64,000 nucleotides of DNA from Phenylobacterium sp. (GTDB lineage: Bacteria > Pseudomonadota > Alphaproteobacteria > Caulobacterales > Caulobacteraceae). The position numbers and the translations under genes were made by a program. How positions within the stretch are numbered: the stretch's first letter is position 1; each line of letters begins with the position of its first letter. Under the pieces are notes generated by a model. That model was not told the origin of the DNA, made no database searches, and saw only the letters and a program-made list of their open reading frames with translations. This document shows, piece after piece, positions 16,049-24,723 of the stretch. The stretch covers positions 2,140-66,139 of the forward strand of contig NZ_JAKRSA010000024.1 in the NCBI RefSeq assembly GCF_022402485.1. Reading direction: 5' to 3'.

Positions 16049-16852
16049 GTGCGACGCCTAGCGGCACCCGACATCACCGACCGAAAGGGCAAGACCCCGA
16101 TTGTCTGCCTGACCGCCTATACCGCGCCCATGGCGGCCCTGCTGGACGAGGCCTGCGACCTGCTGCTGGTCGGAGATTCCGTGGGCATGGTGATCCATGG
16201 CTTGCCCAACACGGTGGGGGTCACCATGGAGATGATGATCCTGCATGGCCAGGCCGTCATGCGGGGGTCGCGCCGCGCCATGGTGGTGGTCGACATGCCC
16301 TTCGGCTCCTATGAGGGCTCAGCCCAGGAAGCCTATGCCAATGCCGCGCGCCTGATGAAGGAGACGGGGGCCCAGGCTGTGAAGGTCGAGTCTGGCCCCA
16401 CCGTGGCTGAAACCATCGACTACATGGTCAAGCGGGGTATCCCGGTCATGGGGCATGTGGGCCTGCGTCCCCAGGCCGTGCTTGTGGACGGCGGCTTCCG
16501 CGCCAAGGGGCGGGGCGAAGCCGAGCGGACGAGAATTCTGGACGAGGCTCGGGCGACTGCGCAGGCCGGTGCCTTTGCCGTGGTGATCGAAGGCGTGGCT
16601 GAGGGCCTTGCTCGGGAAATCACCGAGGCTGTCAATGTGCCGACGATCGGCATCGGCGCCTCGGCCGGCTGCGATGGCCAGATTCTGGTCACCGACGACA
16701 TGCTGGGTCTGTTCGACTGGACCCCGAAGTTTGTCCGCCGCTATGCCGATCTGCGCGGAGAGATCCTGCGGGCGGTGGAGACCTACGCCGCCGATGTCCA
16801 GGCCCGGCGGTTCCCGGGACCTGCGGAAATCTACTTCCCCAAGGCGGGCTAG
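16049..16852 (+). CDS. panB: 3-methyl-2-oxobutanoate hydroxymethyltransferase
   Basis: 267 residues from GTG at 16049. Transfers a hydroxymethyl group from methylene-tetrahydrofolate to 2-ketoisovalerate, the first step to pantothenate. Family motifs are [37 protein letters not shown] and [21 protein letters not shown], in the cytoplasmic TIM-barrel fold. The start is uncertain: the same frame reaches a CTG at 16025 encoding (M)[11 protein letters not shown], preceded by GAGGAG eight bases away, which I recall as close to the N-terminus of Caulobacter PanB. The GTG also has AGGAG upstream. panC is not adjacent. It follows the sigma-regulator gene by 26 bases but is functionally unrelated. Confidence 0.95.
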   Translation: MRRLAAPDITDRKGKTPIVCLTAYTAPMAALLDEACDLLLVGDSVGMVIHGLPNTVGVTMEMMILHGQAVMRGSRRAMVVVDMPFGSYEGSAQEAYANAARLMKETGAQAVKVESGPTVAETIDYMVKRGIPVMGHVGLRPQAVLVDGGFRAKGRGEAERTRILDEARATAQAGAFAVVIEGVAEGLAREITEAVNVPTIGIGASAGCDGQILVTDDMLGLFDWTPKFVRRYADLRGEILRAVETYAADVQARRFPGPAEIYFPKAG

Positions 16853-16965
16853 CTGCCAATCGTTACCGATTGCGTCGCAGCGGCCCGGCGGCGTTGCGGC
16901 GCGCCCGCTTGCACTATAGGTTCGCCGCCTCTGTTTTCGTCGCCTGAGCGCGGGGTTTCCAATTC

Positions 16966-17718
16966 GTGACTGACGTTTTTGAAGAGGTCGAGGAGCAACT
17001 CCGCGCCGACCGCTACAAGACGCTTGCCCTTCGCGCCCTGCCTTGGGCACTGGGCGGGCTTGCTGCCATTCTCGTGGTCGCCCTGGGCGTCTGGGGGTGG
17101 GGCGCTTGGCAAACGCGCACCATGGCCGAGGCCTCTCAGGCCTATGCCGAAGGGGTGGAAGCCTTTGGCGCGGGCGATATGAACAAGGCCGAGCAGCGCT
17201 TTGCCGAAGTTGCTGAGAGCGGTCCAGATGGCTATGCCGCCCTGGCATTGATGCAGCAGGCGGGCCTGCGCGTGAATGATGGCGACATTCCTGGTGCCGT
17301 GAAGCTGTTCGATGCCGCGGCTGAAAAGGCACCCGACCCGATCATGGCCGATGCCGCCCGCCTCAAATCCGCCTTCGCCTTGCTCGACACTGCCCCCCTG
17401 TCTGAACTGAAGACCCGGCTGGAGCCGCTGACCGAGGAGGGGCGCCCCTATCGCGCCCTGGCTCTCGAAGCTCTGGCTTTTGCGAGGCTCATGGGGGGTG
17501 AAATGGACGAGGCGCGTGAGGACTTTGGCGTCTTGACCCTCATGCCGGGGGCTTCAGATGTGGCCCGCCAGCGTGCCCAGGCCGCCCGCGCGATGATCGA
17601 TTCTGGTACCGCCAAGGCCCTGCCTGCGGCGGTCAAGGCTTCGCTTGCGGTGCCTGCCTCAACTGACGATGCGGCCGCCGCCCAGGTGCCCCAGCAGCAA
17701 GGTTCTGCTTCGCAATGA
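16966..17718 (+). CDS. YfgM-like tetratricopeptide membrane protein
   Basis: 250 residues from GTG at 16966. A short cytoplasmic N-terminus (VFEEVEEQLRADR) and one membrane segment (LPWALGGLAAILVVALGVWGWGAW) precede a soluble domain of TPR-like helices, such as ASQAYAEGVEAFGAGDMNKAEQRFAEVA. The C-terminus is Ala/Gln-rich. This is the pattern of YfgM, an inner-membrane protein that associates with SecYEG and periplasmic chaperones. As in gammaproteobacteria, it sits directly upstream of bamB (four-base overlap) and der. No perfect TPR consensus is visible, so the family call rests on architecture and gene order. Confidence 0.82.
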   Translation: MTDVFEEVEEQLRADRYKTLALRALPWALGGLAAILVVALGVWGWGAWQTRTMAEASQAYAEGVEAFGAGDMNKAEQRFAEVAESGPDGYAALALMQQAGLRVNDGDIPGAVKLFDAAAEKAPDPIMADAARLKSAFALLDTAPLSELKTRLEPLTEEGRPYRALALEALAFARLMGGEMDEAREDFGVLTLMPGASDVARQRAQAARAMIDSGTAKALPAAVKASLAVPASTDDAAAAQVPQQQGSASQ

Positions 17719-19100
17719 TTTTGTCCCGCCCTTCGATGGTCGCCGTGCTGCTGGCCAGCGCCGTTGCGATGTCCGGTTGCTCGACCATCAATCAGCTCAA
17801 CCCCTTCAGTGGTGACGACGAGCCGCAGGAGATCGCCAGCGGCGGAGAGCGGATCTCAGTCCTGGCCTTTGACGATACGATCGTGCCGTCTGAGACCCTG
17901 AGCGGAACGGATTTCTTCCTGCCGACCCCCTACACCCGAACGGCATGGCCGGTTCCGGGGGGCGTGATGGAGCAGTCGCCAGAGCACATTGAGGCCCCGG
18001 TCAGTTTCGACATCGCTTGGCGTCGAGATTTCGGCGAAGGCTCCGATCGCGGCCATCATGTCACCTCTCCGCCCGTGGCTGCCGATGGGCGCATCTATGT
18101 GATGGATGGCTCCGCCCAGGTTTCGGCGATCGACCTCAAGACGGGTCGGACGGTCTGGAGCGTCGATCTTGGCCCATCCAGGCGGGATGAGCGCGAGGGC
18201 TTTGGCGGCGGTATCGCTTTTGCCGACGGCAAACTCTACGTCACGTCGGGCTATCGTTTCGTCACCCGGCTGGACGCCGCCACGGGCGCTGCGGAATGGC
18301 GCCGGGCTACAGATCAGCCTATCCACGCGGCCCCTACGGTGACGGCCGGGCGGGTCATGGCCGTGGCGGTAGATAATACGCTGCTGACCTTCGAGACCGC
18401 GACGGGGGTCCCCAGTTGGACCTATCAGGCGCTGAGCGAACCAGCGCGTATCCTCGGGGCCTCAAGCCCAGCTGTGTCGGGCGAGACCGTGGTTGTGGCC
18501 TTCAGCTCTGGCGAACTGGTCGCCCTGCGGAGTGGAAATGGCAACGACCTTTGGAACGAAGGCCTGTCCCGCAGCAGCCGCACCAACGCCTTGTCGGAAA
18601 TCCGCGACATTGCCGGACGGCCAGCCATTTATCGCGGCGATGTCTATGCCGTCAGCCACTCGGGGGCTTTTGCCGCCATTGACCTTCGGACCGGCGCGCC
18701 GCGGTGGACGCTGCCGGTGACCGCCACCACCACCCCCTGGCCTGCCGGGGACGTGGTCTATGTGGTCTCCAAGGCCGGCGAGGTGATCTGTGTCTCCCGT
18801 GAGACCGGTCAAGTCTATTGGATCCGCGATCTCAACGCCGGCGTGACGCCCAAGAAAGTTGGCGGCGTGCTGGGGGTTGGGGCGCAACCTGGAGCCAAGC
18901 CGATCTGGACGGGGCCGCTGCTGGCGTCGAACAAGCTGATCGTCGCCTCCACCACGGGCGAGCTTGCGGTGTTGAACCCCAAGACGGGGGTGGTCGATCG
19001 CAAGATGAACCTGGGCTCACCGGTGCTGCTTGAGCCCATTGCTGTGGACGGCATGGTCTATGTGGTGACCGACGAGGCACAGCTGATCGCCCTGCGCTAG
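17715..19100 (+). CDS. bamB: Outer-membrane beta-barrel assembly lipoprotein BamB
   Basis: 461 residues. The N-terminus is a lipoprotein signal with lipobox ending at Cys22 (AVAMSGC). The rest consists of PQQ-type beta-propeller repeats, visible as recurring V..IDL.TG...W segments (AIDLKTGRTVWSVDLG, RLDAATGAAEWRRATD, AIDLRTGAPRWTLPV, VSRETGQVYWIRDL, VLNPKTGVVDRKMNLG). BamB supports BamA in folding outer-membrane proteins. The ATGA overlap with the yfgM-like gene and the downstream der gene reproduce the known yfgM-bamB-der order. It is longer than E. coli BamB (392), largely through an N-terminal linker. Confidence 0.92.
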   Translation: MILSRPSMVAVLLASAVAMSGCSTINQLNPFSGDDEPQEIASGGERISVLAFDDTIVPSETLSGTDFFLPTPYTRTAWPVPGGVMEQSPEHIEAPVSFDIAWRRDFGEGSDRGHHVTSPPVAADGRIYVMDGSAQVSAIDLKTGRTVWSVDLGPSRRDEREGFGGGIAFADGKLYVTSGYRFVTRLDAATGAAEWRRATDQPIHAAPTVTAGRVMAVAVDNTLLTFETATGVPSWTYQALSEPARILGASSPAVSGETVVVAFSSGELVALRSGNGNDLWNEGLSRSSRTNALSEIRDIAGRPAIYRGDVYAVSHSGAFAAIDLRTGAPRWTLPVTATTTPWPAGDVVYVVSKAGEVICVSRETGQVYWIRDLNAGVTPKKVGGVLGVGAQPGAKPIWTGPLLASNKLIVASTTGELAVLNPKTGVVDRKMNLGSPVLLEPIAVDGMVYVVTDEAQLIALR

Positions 19101-19166
19101 GACAAGGGTGCCCGTTACTCCCCCCACTTTGCGGGGATGAATTGGGCCCGATTTCCGACGTTTGGA

Positions 19167-19210
19167 GCATTTCCTGACCCGATAACTGTTTCACACTTGT
19201 CGGGAAATGC
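19167..19210. repeat. Imperfect palindromic intergenic element between bamB and der
   Basis: GCATTT (19167-19172) pairs with AAATGC (19205-19210), and CCCGA (19178-19182) pairs with TCGGG (19200-19204), with a five-base bulge on one side and a 17-base loop. The flanks and loop (gagcatttcc...gtttcac...gggaaatgc) resemble the dispersed intergenic palindromes of alphaproteobacteria that I remember, which are present in many copies. I found only this copy in the window. It could also act on the transcript between bamB and der. Confidence 0.5.
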
Positions 19211-19339
19211 ACTAGACGGCGGGGCCTCGCCCGCCTGCGGGCCGTTCCAGCCTTGGACCGCGCAGGCGGTTTTGCACTAATTTAGGCGGAGTCTGGTCTA
19301 TGGAGGCCAGGGTCTGTTCCAGCGCGCCAGGGGGCGCCA

Positions 19340-20914
19340 ATGCCGCTCAAAATCGCCATCGTCGGCCGTCCGAATGTGGGTAAATCCACCCTGTTCAACC
19401 GGCTGGCCGGGCGGAAGCTCGCTATCGTGGACGACCTTCCCGGTGTGACCCGCGACCGCAAGTTCGCGTCGGGCCGGCTCGGCGACGTTGACCTGGAACT
19501 GATCGACACCGCCGGCTTCGAGGACGTTTCCGATGAGAGCCTCGAAGCGCGGATGCGTCAGCAAACCGAGCTGGCGGTCGAAGAGGCGGACTTGATTCTG
19601 TTCGTCATGGACTCCCGTGAGGGGGTCGCGCCGATGGACGAGGTGTTCGGCGAACTGCTGCGCAAGTCGAGCAAGCCTGTGATCCTGCTGGCCAATAAGG
19701 CCGAGGGCCGACGGGGCGATGACGGCACCCTGGACGCCTTCCGCCTGGGGTTTGGAGAGCCCATCCCGGTGTCGGCCGAGCATGGCGAGGGCATGGCAGA
19801 TCTGTATGCCGAGGTCGTCCGTCGGTTTCCCGAGGGCGGTGAAGATGAAGACGACGGCGGCGTCAAACCCGTACAACTGGCCATTGTCGGGCGCCCAAAT
19901 GCCGGCAAGTCGACCCTGGTCAACCGGCTGATCGGCGAAGATCGGCTGCTGACGGGACCTGAGGCGGGCATCACCCGGGACTCGATCCCTGTGGATTGGA
20001 CCTGGGATGACCGGGCTATTCGGCTCGTGGACACTGCCGGGCTCCGACGCAAGGCCAAGGTTCAGGAAAAGCTGGAGCGGCTGTCCACACAGGACACCAT
20101 CCGGGCCATCACCTTCGCCGAGGTGGTGCTGCTGGTGATGGATGCCACCCACCCCCTGGAAATTCAGGACCTGCAGATTGCGGACCTGGTGGAGCGCGAA
20201 GGCCGTGCCCTGGTCTTTGTGCTGGCTAAGTGGGATCTGGTGGAAGACCCCCAAATCCGCCTGAAGGAGCTTGAGGAAGAGGTCTCCCGCAAGCTGCCAC
20301 AGGTCCGTGGCGCGCCGATGATCGCCCTGTCAGCAGAAACTGGGCGGAATCTCGATCGGTTGATGCCAGCCGTCTTCAAGGCCCACGATGACTGGTCGAC
20401 CAAGGTCAAGACCCGCGACCTTAATGACTGGCTGGCCATGGCCGTGCAGCGCCATCCCCCGCCGGCGGTGAACGGCCGCCGCGTTCGCCCTAAATACATC
20501 ACCCAGACCAAGGCCCGGCCGCCGACCTTCGTGCTGTTTGCCAGTCGCGCCAGCACCTTGCCCGACAGCTATCGCCGCTACCTGATCCACTCGATCCGCG
20601 AGAGCTTTGATCTGCCTGGCGTGCCGGTACGACTGACCGTGAAGTCCGGCGCCAACCCCTATGCTGAAGGTGAGGCCCGCTCGCCAGGCCCATCAAGGAC
20701 CGCCCCCCGTAAGGCCAAGGCGTCCTCTGGCAAGGCCGGGACAAAGAAACCCGCTGGTGCAAAAGCGGCCCGCGTCGTCAAGGGCACCAAAGCCGGCAAG
20801 CCCGCTCGCCCCACCAAGGCCTCGGGCTTCGGCGGGGCCAAGGCGCGTCCGACCCGGGCGCGCCCGGTTAGTGGCCGGAAGACGCCTTCGAAGCCTTCCA
20901 CTCGGAAAAGCTGA
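19340..20914 (+). CDS. der: Ribosome-assembly GTPase Der (EngA) with basic C-terminal tail
   Basis: 524 residues with two GTPase domains. The first P-loop is GRPNVGKST (9-17) and the second GRPNAGKST (184-192). Each has switch/DTAG elements (LIDTAGFED, LVDTAGLRR) and NKxE/KWD motifs (ANKAEG, AKWDLV). A KH-like domain follows and ends near residue 440 (RLTVKSGANPY). Der is essential for 50S subunit maturation. The last 80 or so residues are an added low-complexity tail rich in Lys, Ala, Pro and Arg, which makes the protein longer than the usual 440-490 residues. The last 47 bases overlap the convergent SDR gene. The start ATG is at 19340. Confidence 0.96.
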   Translation: MPLKIAIVGRPNVGKSTLFNRLAGRKLAIVDDLPGVTRDRKFASGRLGDVDLELIDTAGFEDVSDESLEARMRQQTELAVEEADLILFVMDSREGVAPMDEVFGELLRKSSKPVILLANKAEGRRGDDGTLDAFRLGFGEPIPVSAEHGEGMADLYAEVVRRFPEGGEDEDDGGVKPVQLAIVGRPNAGKSTLVNRLIGEDRLLTGPEAGITRDSIPVDWTWDDRAIRLVDTAGLRRKAKVQEKLERLSTQDTIRAITFAEVVLLVMDATHPLEIQDLQIADLVEREGRALVFVLAKWDLVEDPQIRLKELEEEVSRKLPQVRGAPMIALSAETGRNLDRLMPAVFKAHDDWSTKVKTRDLNDWLAMAVQRHPPPAVNGRRVRPKYITQTKARPPTFVLFASRASTLPDSYRRYLIHSIRESFDLPGVPVRLTVKSGANPYAEGEARSPGPSRTAPRKAKASSGKAGTKKPAGAKAARVVKGTKAGKPARPTKASGFGGAKARPTRARPVSGRKTPSKPSTRKS

Positions 20915-21623
20915 CCGGCGCATGGGGCTGGCCCAGGTCAGCGCCGGCCAGTTCAACGATCATCGGTCCGATCTCGGCGGGATCAGGAAGATCCTCGGGA
21001 TCTTCGCCCGGCATGGCCTCGGCGCGCATCTTGGTGCGCATGGCACCTGGATCGATCAGGGCGGCCCGTACGCGGGTGTTCTCAAGCTCATCGGCCCAGG
21101 TACGCACCAGATGCTCAGTGGCGGCCTTGGTGGCCCCATAGGCCCCCCAGAAGGCCTTGGGGCGGGCAACCCGGCTGCTGGTTAAGACGAGGGCCCGTCC
21201 GGCCGGGGCGGCCTTCAGCAGGCGCTCTGTGCTCCGCAGCAGACGGAAGGTAGCCGTCAGGTTGATCGCCACCGCCTTGTCCCAGGCCGATGGGTCAATA
21301 TGCGATACAGGGGAAAGCCCCCCCAGAATGGCTGCGGCATGAACCAGGATATCCAGCTGGCCATGGCGTTCATGAATGGCGAAGCCCAGCTGGTCGATCC
21401 CGTCTCCATGGGCCAGGTCCAGGGGCACCAGTGTGGCCGGCCGGCCAGACACCGCACGGACCTTGTCATCCAGCACTTCCAGGCCGCCTTGAGTCCGGGC
21501 GACGGCCACCACATGGGCACCAGCCTGGGCCAGGGCGATGGCGCACTCGCGTCCAATGCCTCGGCTGGCACCGGTGACCAGGGCGATGCGGCCGGCAAGG
21601 GGCTGGGAAGAGGTATCCGTCAT
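20868..21623 (-). CDS. SDR family NAD(P)-dependent oxidoreductase
   Basis: 251 residues with the classical short-chain dehydrogenase layout: nucleotide loop TGASRGIG near residue 18, LDLAHGD and an NNAG-like HAAAILGG, catalytic Ser in LVLTSSRVA, then YGATK with the Tyr-x3-Lys pair. The C-terminal part carries PGAMRTKMRAEA, typical of YciK-like SDRs. The substrate is unknown. It is the last gene of the dnaB-to-SDR run, starting 10 bases after the symporter stop. Its 3' end overlaps der by 47 bases on the opposite strand. Confidence 0.87.
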   Translation of the reverse strand: MTDTSSQPLAGRIALVTGASRGIGRECAIALAQAGAHVVAVARTQGGLEVLDDKVRAVSGRPATLVPLDLAHGDGIDQLGFAIHERHGQLDILVHAAAILGGLSPVSHIDPSAWDKAVAINLTATFRLLRSTERLLKAAPAGRALVLTSSRVARPKAFWGAYGATKAATEHLVRTWADELENTRVRAALIDPGAMRTKMRAEAMPGEDPEDLPDPAEIGPMIVELAGADLGQPHAPVSFSEWKASKASSGH

Positions 21624-21632
21624 GGGACCTGT

Positions 21633-22631
21633 CTAGCTGATCTCTAAGGGGGGCTCGGCCCGTTTGGCATAATGTCCGGCGATGGCCGCGCAGGCCATCA
21701 GCTGGAACTGGTGATAAAGCATGATCGGCAGCAGGATGAAGCCCACTGTGGCGGCTGGGAACAGCACGGCTGCCATGGGGGCGCCTGCTGCGAGGCTCTT
21801 GTTGGAGCCCCCGAACAAGATCGTGGCTTCGTCCTCTACAGGGAACTTCAGCCGGCGGCTGATCCATACCGTCCAGCCAACCGAGCCTGCCAGGAGCACC
21901 AGGCAGATCAGTGACAGGCGGATGAGGTCGCCCATGGAGACCTGGCTCCAGATCCCCACGGCCACGGCACCTGAAAAGGCGTTGTAGACCACCAATAGAA
22001 TGGAGCCGCGATCCACCAGGCTGGTTTGCTTGGCATGGCGTTGGATAAATCCGCCAATCCAGCGACGCATCAGTTGGCCGGCAATGAACGGGACCAGCAA
22101 TTGCAGCAGGATGGCTTCGAAGGCGCCCCAGGACAGGCCGCCACCCTGGGCGCTGAGCAGCAGTCCCACCAGCAGCGGCGTTATCGCTACGCCCAGCAGG
22201 TTCGAGGCCGAGGCCCCACAGACGGCAGCCGCCACATTGCCCCGTGCGACGGCGGTAAAGCCTACGGCCGATTGAATGGTGGAGGGCAGACAGGCCAGAT
22301 AGATGAGCCCCGGTGCCACGGCAGCCGGCACAATCCAGCTGGGCAGGCTAGAGAACAGCAGTCCAGCCACTGGAAACAGGGCAAAGGTGGTCAGCAGAAC
22401 CACCAGATGCAGTCGCCAATGGGCGATCCCGGCAACCACAGCCTGGGGCGAGAGCTTGGCACCGTGCAGGAAGAACACGAGGGCGACGCCGATCTTTGTC
22501 GCCATGGCCACGACATCGGCGGCCTCGCCCCGAGCTGGGACAAGCGAGGCAAAAACCACCGTGGCCAGAATGGCCAGGATGTAGGGGTCGATCCGGAGTC
22601 GGGCGAGTGCGCCGCGAACGGCCTCGATCAC
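21633..22631 (-). CDS. Bile acid:sodium symporter family protein (SBF-like)
   Basis: 332 residues with about nine to ten hydrophobic helices. The SBF-like signatures are VFFLHGAKLSP near the N-terminus, LACLPSTIQSAVGFTAVARGNVAAAVCGASASNLLG in the middle, and ILFGGSNKSLAAGAPMAAVLFP toward the end. These are the two crossing motifs of the BART fold. Members move organic anions with sodium; the substrate is not predictable. The start codon shares four bases (ATGA) with the purF stop, so it is translated with purF. A similar gene follows purF in other Caulobacterales, from memory. Confidence 0.88.
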   Translation of the reverse strand: MIEAVRGALARLRIDPYILAILATVVFASLVPARGEAADVVAMATKIGVALVFFLHGAKLSPQAVVAGIAHWRLHLVVLLTTFALFPVAGLLFSSLPSWIVPAAVAPGLIYLACLPSTIQSAVGFTAVARGNVAAAVCGASASNLLGVAITPLLVGLLLSAQGGGLSWGAFEAILLQLLVPFIAGQLMRRWIGGFIQRHAKQTSLVDRGSILLVVYNAFSGAVAVGIWSQVSMGDLIRLSLICLVLLAGSVGWTVWISRRLKFPVEDEATILFGGSNKSLAAGAPMAAVLFPAATVGFILLPIMLYHQFQLMACAAIAGHYAKRAEPPLEIS

Positions 22632-24118
22632 GCGTCGACCAGGAAGGTCAGCTGGCGCTCATCTGCGGCGTTACGTCCCTCGGCGATCTCACGATCGAGC
22701 AGCCGGGTCGGATAGTCGCCGGTAAAATAGTGATCGGTGAATTGTGGGGCCGCCGGGTCGCGGGGATCGGATTCCATGGCCCAGTAGAGCCCGTCTACCG
22801 AAAGGAAGCCGAGGCTGTCGACCTCAAGCAGCTTGGCCATTTCCTCGAGGCTCTTATTGGCGGCCAGCAGCTGTTCGCGCTCGGGCATGTCGATGCCGTA
22901 GAAATCAGGCCATTTGATCGGCGGCGAGCCCGAACGGAGATGGACCTCCTTGGCACCAGCCTCGCGCACCATACGCACCACCCGCAGCGAATTGGTGCCG
23001 CGCACGATGGAATCATCGATCAGCATGACGCGCTTGCCGGCCAGTACGGCGCGGTTGGGGGACAGCTTCATGCGCACCCCCAGTTCGCGGGCGCCTTGGG
23101 TCGGCTGGATGAAGGTGCGCCCGACATAGTGGTTGCGCATGATGCCCATTTCGTAGGGCACGCCGGTTTCCTGTGCATAGCCCAGGGCGGCGGGGACGCC
23201 GGAGTCAGGGACGGGGACCACAACATCGCAGGGCGGGGCGCTTTCCTGAGCCAGGCGCCGGCCCATGCGTTTGCGTACCTCGTAGACCGAGCGGCCGTTC
23301 ACCACCGAGTCCGGCCGTGCGAAATAGACGTATTCGAAGATGCAAGGCCGCGCCCGGGCAGCCGGGAAGGGGCGCAGGCTCTCCACCCCATTCTCGTCGA
23401 TCACCACCATTTCGCCGTGTTCGATATCGCGGACAAAGCGGGCCCCGATCATGTCCAGGGCGCAGGTTTCCGAGGCCAGGACATAGGTCGTGTCGAGCAT
23501 GCCCAGAACCAGGGGACGAATGCCCAGGGGATCACGCACGCCGATCAGTTTCTTGTTGGTCAGGGCGACCAGCGCGTAGCCGCCCTCGATCATCGACAGG
23601 GCGTCAATGAAGCGGTCGGTCATGCGCCCTTTTCGAGACCGGGCGACCAGATGCAGGATCACTTCGGAATCTGAGGTCGACTGGAAGATCGCTCCCTCTG
23701 CCACGAGGTTCTGTCGCAGGGTCAGGAAGTTGGTCAGGTTGCCATTGTGGGCCAGGGCGATGCCGCCGCTCTCCAGATCGGCGAACATGGGCTGGACGTT
23801 ACGGATAAAGCTGCCGCCGGCTGTGGAGTACCTCGTATGGCCTATGGCAGCCCCGCCGGGCAGACGCTGGGCAAGGTCCGCATCGCCGAAGGCCTCTCCG
23901 ACACGGCCCATATGCCGTTCAGTGTGGAACCGTTGCCCATCGAAACTGGCGATCCCGCAGGCTTCCTGACCGCGATGCTGCAGAGCGTGCAGGCCAAGGG
24001 CGGTCAGACCTGCAGCCTGGGCCGCGCCATAGATGCCAAAGACCCCGCATTCCAGGCGCAGGCTGTCGTCATCGGGATCCCGAACGGGGGCCGATCGGGT
24101 GGCGGTAGCAGGGCTCAT
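22628..24118 (-). CDS. purF: Amidophosphoribosyltransferase
   Basis: 496 residues. Catalyses PRPP plus glutamine to phosphoribosylamine, the committed step of purine synthesis. The N-terminal nucleophile Cys24 (ECGVFGIYG) would be exposed after removal of a 23-residue propeptide. The glutaminase domain has IGHTRYST and LAHNGNLTN; the PRPP-binding loop is VMLIDDSIVRGTNS. SGSPPIKWPDFYGIDMP near the C-terminus lies by the second nucleotide/iron-sulfur region; I did not map the cluster cysteines. The ATG overlaps the cvpA stop by four bases, the classic cvpA-purF order. Confidence 0.97.
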   Translation of the reverse strand: MSPATATRSAPVRDPDDDSLRLECGVFGIYGAAQAAGLTALGLHALQHRGQEACGIASFDGQRFHTERHMGRVGEAFGDADLAQRLPGGAAIGHTRYSTAGGSFIRNVQPMFADLESGGIALAHNGNLTNFLTLRQNLVAEGAIFQSTSDSEVILHLVARSRKGRMTDRFIDALSMIEGGYALVALTNKKLIGVRDPLGIRPLVLGMLDTTYVLASETCALDMIGARFVRDIEHGEMVVIDENGVESLRPFPAARARPCIFEYVYFARPDSVVNGRSVYEVRKRMGRRLAQESAPPCDVVVPVPDSGVPAALGYAQETGVPYEMGIMRNHYVGRTFIQPTQGARELGVRMKLSPNRAVLAGKRVMLIDDSIVRGTNSLRVVRMVREAGAKEVHLRSGSPPIKWPDFYGIDMPEREQLLAANKSLEEMAKLLEVDSLGFLSVDGLYWAMESDPRDPAAPQFTDHYFTGDYPTRLLDREIAEGRNAADERQLTFLVDA

Positions 24119-24723
24119 CGGGATTTCTCCACCAGATCGTCGATGTCGTCGCGGGCGCGCTCGTCATAGCCGTCTTCCGAGGGCTGATCACCTGCGCCGT
24201 CTCGAACCGCGCCCGTGATGGCTGGGCGCAGCCTTTGGGCCACATCCAAACCCTTGGGCGCGATGGCTTTCAGCACCTCGCCGGCCGCCTTGGTCAAGGG
24301 ATAAAGCGCCGCACCGGCAATCCACTGCGGGATTCGCTCTGCCGGGGTCGCCGCGTGGAAGGCGAGGCTGAAGGCCCCCAGCACCGCCAGAGAGCGCACA
24401 AGGCCGAATCCGGCCCCAATCGTTCGGTCTAGAAAGCCCAGGACCTGGGTGGCCTGGACCTGGTTGGCCATCTGGCCGCCTATCAGCCTCAGAACGCCAT
24501 AAATCACCACGAAGACCACAAGAACGGCGGCAACATTGGCGGCCCAGGCAGGATCAACGAATTCCCGGAAGATGGGGCCAGAAACGCGCAGACCCCACAG
24601 GGCTGCAGCGCCCGCCACCAGGAGGGCCAGCACCGTCGCCATTTCGCGGACTGCGCCACGAAAGAAGCCGACACCCCCGGAGATCAGCAGGAGACCGAGG
24701 GCGATCATGTCGAACAGGGTCAA
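24115..24723 (-). CDS. cvpA: CvpA family membrane protein
   Basis: 202 residues from TTG at 24723. Four hydrophobic helices are visible (MIALGLLLISGGVGFFRG, VLALLVAGAAALWGL, VAAVLVVFVVIYGVLRL, GFGLVRSLAVLGAFSLAF), then a charged C-terminal tail. CvpA was named for colicin V production and is linked to envelope tolerance. The TTG is chosen because it overlaps the radA stop as TTGA, follows GGAAAGG by six bases and yields the family N-terminus MTLFDMIALGL. Alternatives are TTG 24738 and ATG 24708. It overlaps purF by four bases. Confidence 0.9.
   Translation of the reverse strand: MTLFDMIALGLLLISGGVGFFRGAVREMATVLALLVAGAAALWGLRVSGPIFREFVDPAWAANVAAVLVVFVVIYGVLRLIGGQMANQVQATQVLGFLDRTIGAGFGLVRSLAVLGAFSLAFHAATPAERIPQWIAGAALYPLTKAAGEVLKAIAPKGLDVAQRLRPAITGAVRDGAGDQPSEDGYDERARDDIDDLVEKSR

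Noticed and set aside
22496..23674. A 392-codon open frame on the plus strand opposite purF
   Set aside because: Shadow frame; purF motifs on the minus strand are complete.
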